A stretch of DNA of 13,010 nucleotides, taken from a candidate division WWE3 bacterium. Lineage in GTDB: Bacteria; Patescibacteriota; 4484-211; JAGQKX01. The position numbers and the translations under genes were made by a program. The notes beneath the pieces are model-generated. The model had not been told where the DNA came from. It worked only from the letters and a program-made list of their open reading frames with translations, and did no database searches. The stretch lies in the NCBI GenBank assembly GCA_020429905.1, contig JAGQKX010000006.1, positions 1 through 13,010 on the forward strand, in the 5' to 3' direction. Below, one piece after another: positions 1 through 6,498 of the stretch; the first letter of the stretch is position 1, and the number at the start of each line of letters is the position of its first letter.

Positions 1-948
1 CACGGACGGAAAGTATGTTTTGTTGGGCGTTCCATAGACCAAAATATCAAAGTGGCTCATCAGCTAGGTTACATTGATTTTCCTGAGGAAGTTACCATTC
101 AACCGAGAGATGCCCGTAACCTTCCTCCGAGCGAAGTTACCTTTATTATCGCTGGGTGTTATGCTCAGGATGGTTCGGCACTGGATCGTGTTTCGCGCCA
201 AGATCATCGCGATATTGAACTACTTGAACGGGCGACGGTTATTTTTTCCGCTGACCCGATTCCAGGTGTATATGATACAGTGGGTGCCATGATTGATCGG
301 TTGACTGTTAATGGTGCATCAGTGGTGTACTCCGATATTCAAGATAATTTACATGTTTCAGGCCACGGTGCTCGAGGAGACCTGAGTTTGATGGTTGGAT
401 TTACTAAACCTGAATATTTTATGCCTATCGGTGGTGATCCCCGACATCAACGTGCATACGCTGAAATGGTTGAAGATATGGGGTATCAACGGGATCACGT
501 TTTTGAAATGTACAAAACTCAAACGCTTGAAGTCCACGAAGAGGGCGTCTGGGTTGGTGATGCGGTAGAAGTACGTGATGTTTTTGTTGATGGTACTGGA
601 GTAGGAGACGTAGGAAATATTGTGCTTCGAGATCGTCAGATTTTATCTGAAAACGGCATTGTGGTGGTTGTTTTACAAAAAGGCAAAAAAGGCGAAATCA
701 GTAACACCGTTGATATTGTGAGTCGAGGGTTTGTCTATATGGCGGAATCAGGGGACCTTATCAAAGAAGCGGAAAAATTAGTGATTGAATCGATCAAAGG
801 TGAACATGTTAAAAATTGGGGCAAAGTTAAAGATAAAGTAGAGAAGAAAATGAATAATTTCCTCTATAAAGAAACAGGCCGACGCCCCATGATTGTGGCT
901 TTTTTGATTAATCCGGTTGAAGCTTCCAAGACCAAAAATCCTTCTTAA
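1..948 (+). CDS. RNase J family ribonuclease (metallo-beta-lactamase/beta-CASP), 3' part; 5' end outside window
   Basis: The reading frame is open from base 1 and ends with TAA at 946-948, so this is the C-terminal 315 residues of a longer protein (RNase J is usually about 550). RNase J enzymes process and degrade RNA in the cytoplasm. Visible family blocks, in order: end of the beta-CASP region (DPIPGVYDTV, where typical RNase J has IPGNE), motif B SGHG preceded by NLHV, then KPEYFMPIGGDPRHQ, then the C-terminal domain with GVGDVGNIVLRDRQ, VSRGFVY and TGRRPMIVAF. The SGH histidine is kept, but 22 residues later, where RNase J normally has the metal-binding His of PVHGE, this protein has Gly (PIGGD). 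The GSQG loop of normal RNase J is also changed (GCYAQDG). The family is certain; full metal-dependent nuclease activity is not, and the N-terminal HxHxDH motif cannot be seen. A GTG at 52 is internal, not the start. Confidence 0.9.
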   Translation, partial: HGRKVCFVGRSIDQNIKVAHQLGYIDFPEEVTIQPRDARNLPPSEVTFIIAGCYAQDGSALDRVSRQDHRDIELLERATVIFSADPIPGVYDTVGAMIDRLTVNGASVVYSDIQDNLHVSGHGARGDLSLMVGFTKPEYFMPIGGDPRHQRAYAEMVEDMGYQRDHVFEMYKTQTLEVHEEGVWVGDAVEVRDVFVDGTGVGDVGNIVLRDRQILSENGIVVVVLQKGKKGEISNTVDIVSRGFVYMAESGDLIKEAEKLVIESIKGEHVKNWGKVKDKVEKKMNNFLYKETGRRPMIVAFLINPVEASKTKNPS

Positions 949-1373
949 CTATTTTTTGAGAGAATAAATTGAGCAAGCGTAATTGCGCGCTGCGCAGATT
1001 CTGCATGTCCAGGAACAGTCGTAAGGGTGAGTAACTCGTCAAAAGGAATAAATGATAGTTTTTGTCCTTCGAGGCAGGTAAGTTCTTGTTGGTTATCATA
1101 TATTTCAAAAAATCGATGTGCTTTGATCACCTTCCCATTTGGAAGAGCATATACCTCAGTCATAAAATAGATGGGTTCTCGCGCATGATAATTCGTTTCT
1201 TCGTATAATTCACGAATAGCGGCTTCTTTGGGTGTTTCATTTGGTTCAACCGCTCCTCCATTGAGGCACCAATGATTAGCGTAGTTCAAACCTTCTTTGT
1301 TATCGCGCAGCATCATCAATGCATGGTTTCCGTCAATCAAAATGAGTGATGCGCCTTCTGAGTCGATGTTCAT
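945..1373 (-). CDS. Nudix hydrolase
   Basis: A 142-residue single-domain Nudix protein, the usual size for a MutT-like enzyme that hydrolyses a nucleoside diphosphate linked to another group. The Nudix box lies at about residues 40-62: G-x5-E-x7-REL-x-EE is complete, and only the final Gly is replaced (EETN). The catalytic REXXEE core is intact, so the enzyme should be active; the substrate cannot be told. The N-terminus (GASLILIDGNHALMMLRD) and the WCLNGG strand before the box are typical. The gene converges on the RNase J gene and the two TAA stops share two bases. It is divergent from ftsK. The ATG at 1371-1373 was chosen because a -10 box (TACTAT preceded by TGT) lies so that transcription would begin one base before it; no Shine-Dalgarno is present. 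Confidence 0.88.
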   Translation of the reverse strand: MNIDSEGASLILIDGNHALMMLRDNKEGLNYANHWCLNGGAVEPNETPKEAAIRELYEETNYHAREPIYFMTEVYALPNGKVIKAHRFFEIYDNQQELTCLEGQKLSFIPFDELLTLTTVPGHAESAQRAITLAQFILSKNS

Positions 1374-1380
1374 TGGTTGT

Positions 1381-1386
1381 ATAGTA
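1381..1386 (-). promoter_or_regulatory. -10 box of the minus-strand Nudix gene, near-leaderless
   Basis: Read on the minus strand, TGT is followed directly by TACTAT, an extended -10 element. The seventh base after it, the expected start of transcription, is 1374, next to the ATG at 1373. No convincing -35 hexamer was seen. Confidence 0.5.
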
Positions 1387-1480
1387 ACATAGTCACGATA
1401 TTGGTCCGGATTTTTCTTTCCACATTTGGCTTGTTTGTGTACAATTAGTCTTGAACAGTACTATTACTGAGGTATTAGGA

Positions 1481-1486
1481 TATACC
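1481..1486 (+). promoter_or_regulatory. Possible -10 box upstream of ftsK
   Basis: TATACC lies 14 bases before the ftsK ATG and would give a leader of about 8 bases. A second candidate, TACAAT at 1440-1445, would give a leader of about 49 bases. Neither has a good -35 hexamer at the right spacing, so this is a weak call. Confidence 0.3.
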
Positions 1487-1500
1487 CCAATTTATTGTCT

Positions 1501-3786
1501 ATGCCAAGAAAAAAGAAACGTTTTTGGGAGCTTGGGCTTAAACCCAAATCATCAAAATCACTTGTTGCACTGGTCTTGTTACTCTTTTCGATGCTCTCTA
1601 TGTTGAGTATTATTGGCCAGGCTATGGATCTCGAAAATTCGCTTTTTACCTTTTTGCAGCTTGTTGCAGGTAAATCCGTAATATTAGTTCCTTTTGTGCT
1701 CTTTTTCGCTGGGCTTTCCATGACCAAGATTCGTTGGGAAATTGCTCAATCGCGTATTTTTTGGGGTCTTCTCATCGAAACGCTTGGTTTATCATCGTTA
1801 TTTCACCTTATCTTTAACAGCAAGAATTCTATTGAATTGGCTAAGGAAGGAGCCGGAGGAGGGCTTATTGGATACTATTTTGGGGGGACGATGATTGATC
1901 TGTTTTCGGTTTTTGGAGCACTCTTAATGGCGATGGGATTATTAGTTATTGGCTTAGTTATTATTTTTAATACCTCGTTGGAAGAACTTGGTGAGATCTC
2001 AGCAAAGATTGGCAGACCAATGTTGGGCGCATCTCGAACACTTTTCTCATTTATGAAAAGAGGTAATGGTGAAGAAGGTGAAGAAGCAGCCGCTGTGGCG
2101 GCAGACATTGAATCTGACGATGAATCATCGACATATAAGATAAATCAACCGGTCGATGACAGAGTACAAATTGAAATAGTAGAAGATGATGCCAAGAAAA
2201 GTGACGTTGTTTCGACCACAGCCAGCGGTGAAGGGACAACTTCAGAAGCGGCAGATATCCCCCCGTTTGAATTACCTGGTTTAGGATTATTGTCAGATAA
2301 ACAAGAAGTCGCCGCTGATCGTGGAGATATTGAGAAAAATGCCGCCGTCATCGAACGGACGTTAGATAGTTTTGGAGTGCAAGCACGCGTGGCAGAAGTA
2401 AATCTTGGTCCTGCTGTTACGCAATATGCTCTTAACTTAGCTGAGGGAACCAAAATTACCAAGATTACTTCCTTACAGAACGATCTAGCGTTGGCCTTGG
2501 CAGCGCCGACAGGTTCGGTGCGTATTGAAGCACCAATTCCAGGAAAGAAATTAGTCGGTATCGAAGTGCCAAACTACACCGCAACGCTTGTTACTATGAG
2601 GAATACCCTTATGTCGGAACCTGTCCAGAATTCAAAAGCACACCTGATGGTAACATTAGGTCAGAATGTATCTGGAGAAACCGTGGCCGCTGATCTTTCC
2701 AAATGGCCTCACGTACTGATAGCGGGTGCTACCGGAAGCGGTAAATCGTATCTTTTGCATGCCCTGATCGTTTCGTTGCTCTATCGGCGGACTCCTGAAG
2801 AACTCCAGTTTATGTTTATTGACCCCAAACGAGTAGAGCTAACGCAATATAATGGAATTCCGCATTTGCTTCGGCCGGTTATTGTGGATGCTGATAAAGC
2901 GGTTAATTCATTCAAATGGGCGGTACACGAAATGGAACACCGCTATAAATTATTCCAGCAGATACCTGGTGTACGAGATCTAGCGTCGTTTAACGAAAAA
3001 ACGGATACAACGAAACTACCGTACATTGTTATCGTGGTAGACGAAATGGCCGATCTTATGGCGTATGCCAAAAATGAAGCGGAAGGATTAATTACGCGAT
3101 TAGCCCAAATGAGCCGAGCGACGGGAATTCACCTAGTCTTGGCGACCCAACGACCGTCGGTCGATGTAATCACCGGTCTGATCAAAGCGAACATTCCTAC
3201 CCGAATTGCCCTTAACGTAACCTCAATCACGGATTCTCGAGTGGTCTTAGACTCTTCTGGAGCAGAAAAACTCATCGGAAAAGGTGATATGCTGTATCTT
3301 CCTCCTGACGCGTCCAAGCCACGACGTATTCAAGGTGTCTATGTTTCTGATTCTGAGTTGCGGTCGGTGATTGATTATTTGAAACAATTTGCTAGACCAG
3401 TTGTACCGGCTCAAGTAGCCGAACTTGACGGTGAAGACGGAGACACGAGTCTTCTCTCAGAAGTCGTAGGCACGGAGTGGCATGGGGCTTCGGCAAGTGG
3501 AAGATCGCCAGATTTTGAAGAACCAGACGATAATAAATTTGATGATGCTGTTCGTGAAATTATCAACCATGACCGTGCGTCTGCTTCACTACTACAACGA
3601 CGATTGAGCATTGGGTACGCTCGAGCTGCTCGACTGTTAGATGAATTAGAAGAGAGAGGTATGGTTTCTCTCAAGGACGGAAGTAATCCTCGAGACGTAT
3701 ATAAAGATAAAGTTCAGGAATATTTGATTAAGTCGGGGCAGGTATCCACAGATATCGGTGGTCCAACTGGCCAGACGTTTATTTAG
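1501..3786 (+). CDS. ftsK: DNA translocase FtsK/SpoIIIE
   Basis: A 761-residue membrane-anchored, ATP-driven DNA pump that moves chromosome ends across the division septum. The N-terminus has a basic start (PRKKKR) and four hydrophobic segments within about residues 18-160. An acidic, low-complexity linker (about 180-265) follows. The motor domain holds Walker A GATGSGKS at 409-416, Walker B with VVDE ending at residue 515, and the signature LATQRPSVDVITGLIKANIP. The C-terminal winged-helix gamma domain (about 681-733; ASASLLQRRL, GYARAARLLDELEERGMV) reads orienting sites on DNA. Length and domain order are normal. I chose ATG 1501 over the in-frame TTG at 1495 because it starts directly at the basic MPRKKK tail; no Shine-Dalgarno favours either. 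It leads a probable operon with the RodZ-like and YtxG/YtxH-like genes. Confidence 0.96.
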   Translation: MPRKKKRFWELGLKPKSSKSLVALVLLLFSMLSMLSIIGQAMDLENSLFTFLQLVAGKSVILVPFVLFFAGLSMTKIRWEIAQSRIFWGLLIETLGLSSLFHLIFNSKNSIELAKEGAGGGLIGYYFGGTMIDLFSVFGALLMAMGLLVIGLVIIFNTSLEELGEISAKIGRPMLGASRTLFSFMKRGNGEEGEEAAAVAADIESDDESSTYKINQPVDDRVQIEIVEDDAKKSDVVSTTASGEGTTSEAADIPPFELPGLGLLSDKQEVAADRGDIEKNAAVIERTLDSFGVQARVAEVNLGPAVTQYALNLAEGTKITKITSLQNDLALALAAPTGSVRIEAPIPGKKLVGIEVPNYTATLVTMRNTLMSEPVQNSKAHLMVTLGQNVSGETVAADLSKWPHVLIAGATGSGKSYLLHALIVSLLYRRTPEELQFMFIDPKRVELTQYNGIPHLLRPVIVDADKAVNSFKWAVHEMEHRYKLFQQIPGVRDLASFNEKTDTTKLPYIVIVVDEMADLMAYAKNEAEGLITRLAQMSRATGIHLVLATQRPSVDVITGLIKANIPTRIALNVTSITDSRVVLDSSGAEKLIGKGDMLYLPPDASKPRRIQGVYVSDSELRSVIDYLKQFARPVVPAQVAELDGEDGDTSLLSEVVGTEWHGASASGRSPDFEEPDDNKFDDAVREIINHDRASASLLQRRLSIGYARAARLLDELEERGMVSLKDGSNPRDVYKDKVQEYLIKSGQVSTDIGGPTGQTFI

Positions 3787-3824
3787 CTGCCTACATTGAT
3801 GACAATGCTGCCTCCTTTCCCATT

Positions 3825-4469
3825 ATGAAAACAGTCGGAGAATTGCTTCGAGAAGAGCGACAAAAACAACGGAAAACATTAGAGCAGATTGCTGAAATTA
3901 CAAAAATTCGGCCGAGTATGCTTGAACATTTGGAAAACGGCGAATATGATCAACTACCGAGTAAAACATATGTGCAAGGATTTGTGCGCGCGTATGCTCA
4001 AGCGCTCAAGTTAGACCTTAACAAAGCGCTGGCATTTTTTCGGCGCGAGTATGACCTTAAAGCATCACAAGAACGGCTTCCTCCTCAACCGATAAACAAA
4101 GCAGGATTTATCATTACCCCTACAAAAGTGGCTTCAGTCGTGGGAATTGCGATCTTATTGTTATTCTTTGGATTCTTATTTTGGCAATTTCGGCAATTCG
4201 CGGGAAAACCTGTGTTGATTGTTGATTACCCGCCCGATCAGATATCGATTCAAAAAAACTTTGTAAATGTTTCAGGGAAAACTGATCCTGATGTCTCCAT
4301 TGTCATAAACGGTGAGCAAGTTCCGGTTAATCAGGATGGCACGTTTCAAATAACAGTTGAGTTAAGCGAAGGAATCAATACCGTTACGGTCACAGCGCAT
4401 AACAGCATCGGAAAAGAGACCATTATTGAGCGCGAAGTGAGGGTTAATCTTGATGATGGCGTCCAGTAA
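3825..4469 (+). CDS. RodZ-like protein: HTH domain, one membrane segment, Ig-like domain
   Basis: A 214-residue protein with the RodZ layout. Residues 1-75 are a RodZ-type helix-turn-helix (VGELLREERQKQRKTLEQIA, then SKTYVQGFVRAYAQAL), a fold that in RodZ binds MreB and not always DNA. A basic and Pro-rich linker follows, then a single membrane segment at about 101-123, then an extracytoplasmic beta-rich domain (about 130-212; VNVSGKTDPDVSIVINGEQV, DGTFQITVELSEGINTVTVTA) that looks like a bacterial Ig-like fold. The topology would be N-terminus inside. It begins 38 bases after ftsK and is probably co-transcribed. No Shine-Dalgarno precedes the ATG; a poor GACAAT at 3801-3806 is the only nearby -10-like site. 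RodZ normally supports cell shape and envelope growth; that function here is inferred from architecture. A membrane-bound regulator is the alternative. Confidence 0.8.
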   Translation: MKTVGELLREERQKQRKTLEQIAEITKIRPSMLEHLENGEYDQLPSKTYVQGFVRAYAQALKLDLNKALAFFRREYDLKASQERLPPQPINKAGFIITPTKVASVVGIAILLLFFGFLFWQFRQFAGKPVLIVDYPPDQISIQKNFVNVSGKTDPDVSIVINGEQVPVNQDGTFQITVELSEGINTVTVTAHNSIGKETIIEREVRVNLDDGVQ

Positions 4470-4569
4470 CCAAGTGTTTCATCTTGCCCCAAGAAGTGTT
4501 TAACGGTACACTTGAAGGTGAATTATTCAGCGCCTTTTGCCTATTGGGAAAGACGAAATAACTGCCCAA

Positions 4570-4911
4570 ATGCTTGATACAACACAGATACTATTACTGA
4601 TTTTAATTGTGATCCTAGGCGGAACGCTCGTTCTCGTCGGTATTCAATTTTATTTCATTCTTCGCGAACTAAAGAAAGGTCTTGAACGATTAAACGGCAT
4701 TCTTGAAGATGCGCATGACGCAATGGGGAATATCACGGCCGGTACCCAGCATGTCAAAGAAAGCATGAAAGAAGTTCATACGTTGACCTCACAAATCCGA
4801 GAGGGGGTTTCGACGCCTGTCGTTTCGGGGTTGGCGACATTTGGTTTAGTTCGGTCATTTCTAAAATCATATCTCAGCGATGAGGAAGAGGAGGAAGCTG
4901 ACGATGACTGA
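4570..4911 (+). CDS. Small membrane protein with amphipathic helix, YtxG/DUF948-like
   Basis: A 113-residue protein with one strongly hydrophobic segment at about residues 6-30 (TTQILLLILIVILGG), followed by a long amphipathic helical stretch (LRELKKGLERLNGILEDAHDAM, then repeated polar heptads such as HVKESMKEVHTLTSQIREG) and an acidic tail EEEEEADDD. This is the plan of DUF948/YtxG proteins, which in Bacillus subtilis are encoded next to ytxH; here too a YtxH-like gene follows and overlaps by 8 bases. The identification rests on architecture and neighbourhood, not on a signature motif. An in-frame TTG at 4537 could lengthen it by 11 residues; the ATG at 4570 is preferred because it starts just ahead of the membrane segment, but neither has a clear Shine-Dalgarno. 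Role unknown, probably envelope or stress related. Confidence 0.68.
   Translation: MLDTTQILLLILIVILGGTLVLVGIQFYFILRELKKGLERLNGILEDAHDAMGNITAGTQHVKESMKEVHTLTSQIREGVSTPVVSGLATFGLVRSFLKSYLSDEEEEEADDD
4887..4897 (+). promoter_or_regulatory. Shine-Dalgarno for the YtxH-like gene inside the upstream coding tail
   Basis: The run GAGGAAGAGGAGGAAGC a few bases ahead of ATG 4904 contains GAGGAGGA, complementary to the 16S anti-SD. The same bases encode the polyglutamate tail of the upstream protein. This decides the start of the YtxH-like gene. Confidence 0.55.
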
Positions 4912-5344
4912 GTATCGCCGAGATGAATCAGCTGAAAAATCGTTTGTCGTGGGTGCCTTCCTTGGTGCGGCTGCTGGGGTGATTGCCACGTTGTTTTTGG
5001 CGCCAGAAAGTGGCAAAAAAACCCGTAAAAAAGTAAAAGCCACGCTCAAAGATGTCGGAGAAAAGCTAGACGAACTCGAAGAAAAAATTGCCGAAGAAGG
5101 GATCGATTGGCGTAAGAATTTTTCTGATATCGCTACCAAGGTAGCCGATGAAGTTCACCATGAAGCTAAAAATGCTCTCCATACGGCCGCTGAATCTCTC
5201 AGTGAAGCGAGTGAATCAGTGATGGAAAAAACGGAGGTGGAAATGCCCGAACCTCCCAAAAAATCCACCAAGAAAAAGTCCTCAGAAACAAAACAAAAAT
5301 CACCTCGTTCAAGTAGAAAGCCACGTTTTTTTAAAGGTACCTAA
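4904..5344 (+). CDS. YtxH-like protein (PF12732 type)
   Basis: A 146-residue protein. Residues 15-43 carry the YtxH signature: a glycine- and alanine-rich hydrophobic stretch (VVGAFLGAAAGVIATLFLAP) followed by ESGKKTRKK. Beyond it lie a charged helical region (TLKDVGEKLDELEEKIAEEG) and a Lys/Ser/Pro-rich basic tail, probably disordered and facing the cytoplasm. The frame is also open upstream to an ATG at 4880, but the ATG at 4904 is much better: it lies behind a purine-rich GAGGAGGA, and it opens the YtxH domain at the usual place. The gene overlaps the preceding one as ATGACTGA, a layout that favours translational coupling. YtxH proteins are small membrane-associated general-stress proteins of unknown biochemical role; that also applies here. 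Confidence 0.82.
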   Translation: MTEYRRDESAEKSFVVGAFLGAAAGVIATLFLAPESGKKTRKKVKATLKDVGEKLDELEEKIAEEGIDWRKNFSDIATKVADEVHHEAKNALHTAAESLSEASESVMEKTEVEMPEPPKKSTKKKSSETKQKSPRSSRKPRFFKGT

Positions 5345-5359
5345 ATCACTTTCATTCGT

Positions 5360-5365
5360 TATAAT
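5360..5365 (+). promoter_or_regulatory. -10 box of the TauE/SafE-type gene
   Basis: A perfect TATAAT lies 21 bases before the ATG at 5387 and would give a leader of about 15 bases without a Shine-Dalgarno. No good -35 hexamer is present. Confidence 0.5.
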
Positions 5366-5386
5366 ACAGTTAAACCGTTTTGAATC

Positions 5387-6106
5387 ATGGAACATGTATT
5401 GATCCTGCTATTGACCATTTTGGCCTCATTTATTGGAACGATCACCGGATTTGGATCTGCTACCATTATGATCCCGGTGCTCATTATTTTTTTTCCCATC
5501 CCCATGACCTTGTTGTTTTCAGGTTTTGTACATGCGTTGGTTGATGTGTGGGAAATGGGACTATTCCGCGAAGGAATTAATTGGAAACTGGTGTTGTTTT
5601 TTGGAGTACCCGGGATGATATTCAGCTTCATTGGCTCTATGATTACGGTTGATATTGATCCAATCCTCATGTCGAGGATCATCGGGTTTGTCTTGCTTGG
5701 GTACGTTTTCATTGTCTTTTTCAAATCAAAAATTACGCTTAAACCGCATGAAGGAACAGCAGTTTTGGGAGGTACGCTTTCTGGGTTTTTTGCGGGAGCA
5801 TTTGGACTGGGAGGAGCGATTAGGAGTACCTTTTTAAATTTGTTTAATCTCCCTAAATCTACCTATTTATTTACGGCTGGTGCGGTTGCGTTGTTGATCG
5901 ACGTGACTCGCGTCGTGGGATACTATGCGTCGGGTATTAGGTTTGGAGTATATTCGGGATGGCTACTTATCTTGGTTATTCCCGCGTCGCTCTTTGGCTC
6001 CGTACTAGCGCAATCTTTTGTTAATCATATTTCGCAGCGACAATTTAGAATTGTCATCGCTTGTTTTTTGGCGCTTATCGCCATTAAGTTCATCGTCTTT
6101 CCATAA
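5387..6106 (+). CDS. TauE/SafE-type membrane permease
   Basis: A 239-residue, almost wholly hydrophobic protein of the size and repeat structure of the TauE/SafE family (usually 7-8 membrane segments). The family's internal duplication is visible: residues 12-31 (ASFIGTITGFGSATIMIPVL) and about 128-152 (GGTLSGFFAGAFGLGGAIRSTFL) carry the matching Gly-rich G-F-G and G-F-G-L-G-G motifs. Family members export or import sulphite, sulphonates or related organic anions, but many are of unknown substrate, so no substrate is claimed. It stands alone: its own TATAAT box ahead, non-coding DNA behind. The ATG at 5387 begins directly before the first membrane segment and follows the -10 box closely. Confidence 0.87.
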   Translation: MEHVLILLLTILASFIGTITGFGSATIMIPVLIIFFPIPMTLLFSGFVHALVDVWEMGLFREGINWKLVLFFGVPGMIFSFIGSMITVDIDPILMSRIIGFVLLGYVFIVFFKSKITLKPHEGTAVLGGTLSGFFAGAFGLGGAIRSTFLNLFNLPKSTYLFTAGAVALLIDVTRVVGYYASGIRFGVYSGWLLILVIPASLFGSVLAQSFVNHISQRQFRIVIACFLALIAIKFIVFP

Positions 6107-6143
6107 TCAAGTAGGTTTAATTTATCCATGTAATTGATTTAAA

Positions 6144-6170
6144 AGCGTGGCGGGGTTATGGGGTTTGGGG
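6144..6170 (+). repeat. G-rich intergenic repeat, copy 1
   Basis: AGCGTG followed by three GGGG runs spaced by TTAT and TTT. It matches 12646-12672 at 22 of 27 ungapped positions. Both copies lie behind the stop codon of a membrane-protein gene and directly ahead of or within a stem-loop. Confidence 0.5.
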
Positions 6171-6195
6171 CGTTAAGTACTTAATGTACTTAGCG
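6171..6195. other. Stem-loop, 10-bp stem and 5-base loop
   Basis: CGTTAAGTAC and GTACTTAGCG pair over 10 bp with one G-U wobble, around the loop TTAAT. It lies 65 bases after the TauE-type stop. No T-run follows, so it could stabilise the 3' end of that mRNA but is not a standard terminator. Confidence 0.5.
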
Positions 6196-6289
6196 TGTTG
6201 GTAATCTATAGAACGTATTCAGTTCAAACTTGTTTGAAAAAAGCCATCCAAGCAAGCTTGGACTCAAATCTACCTCTCTAACGGTATCT

Positions 6290-6316
6290 ACGTATTATGC
6301 AATCAGCATATTACGT
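6290..6316. other. Stem-loop, 11-bp stem with one mismatch
   Basis: ACGTATTATGC and GCATATTACGT pair at 10 of 11 positions around the loop AATCA. A T-run (TTTTTT, 6339-6344) follows only after more than 20 bases, too far for an intrinsic terminator. Confidence 0.5.
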
Positions 6317-6361
6317 CCTTGGTCCCCATAAAAAAGTATTTTTTGTTAAATATGATTGATT

Positions 6362-6407
6362 ATGGAAAGGAGGCGCTCGGAGTTGCAGAGCCCGCCCTCC
6401 TTTCCAT
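6362..6407 (+). other. Strong 12-bp hairpin with SD-like and anti-SD-like arms; candidate small RNA start
   Basis: ATGGAAAGGAGG (6362-6373) and CCTCCTTTCCAT (6396-6407) are perfectly complementary; GCTC/GAGC within the 22-base loop can extend the stem after an internal loop. The left arm contains AAAGGAGG, a perfect Shine-Dalgarno, and the right arm CCTCCTTTC, like the 16S rRNA 3' end. A -10-like TATGAT at 6351-6356 would put the transcription start at the first base of the stem. An ORF of 27 codons also starts here but looks like chance. No terminator was found for a small RNA. Confidence 0.45.
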
Positions 6408-6482
6408 CCCTATCCACCAGGGCACGCGTACCATGCAATATGTAACGTGAGTCGAAATTTAGAAATAAGTAGCTTTTTATGA

Positions 6483-6488
6483 TATACT
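6483..6488 (+). promoter_or_regulatory. Extended -10 box of the small ORF / MFS transcript
   Basis: TGA followed by TATACT forms an extended -10 element. Transcription would start at about 6495, four bases before the ATG of the 56-codon ORF. The best -35 candidate, TTTAGA at 6458-6463, is weak with a 19-base spacer. It probably also serves the MFS gene 63 bases beyond the ORF. Confidence 0.5.
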
Positions 6489-6498
6489 CCCAAATACT

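Larger units (their letters stand above)
6107..6498. other. Non-coding interval rich in inverted repeats
   Basis: No convincing gene was found on either strand across these 392 bases. The interval holds a G-rich repeat (6144-6170) and at least four inverted repeats: 6171-6195, 6233-6248 (TTCAAAC/GTTTGAA), 6290-6316 and 6362-6407, plus an A6-GTA-T6 palindrome near 6331-6344. No stem is followed closely by a T-run, so none is a clear intrinsic terminator. The right edge, from about 6475, contains the promoter of the small ORF at 6499. Confidence 0.6.

Noticed and set aside
4909..4911. Possible recoded TGA, as in some Patescibacteria lineages
   Set aside because: TGA ends the YtxG-like gene within an overlap, and no gene in the window needs TGA to be read as an amino acid; standard code 11 fits.
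6233..6248. TTCAAAC/GTTTGAA palindrome followed by an A-run as a terminator
   Set aside because: The A-run follows on the plus strand, so on neither strand is the stem followed by a T-run, and the loop is only two bases unless the stem is shortened.
6362..6445. A 27-codon ORF starting at the first base of the hairpin
   Set aside because: It starts near a predicted +1, but its content is low-complexity Ser/Pro/Arg dictated by the two hairpin arms; reported as a structured element and not as a gene.
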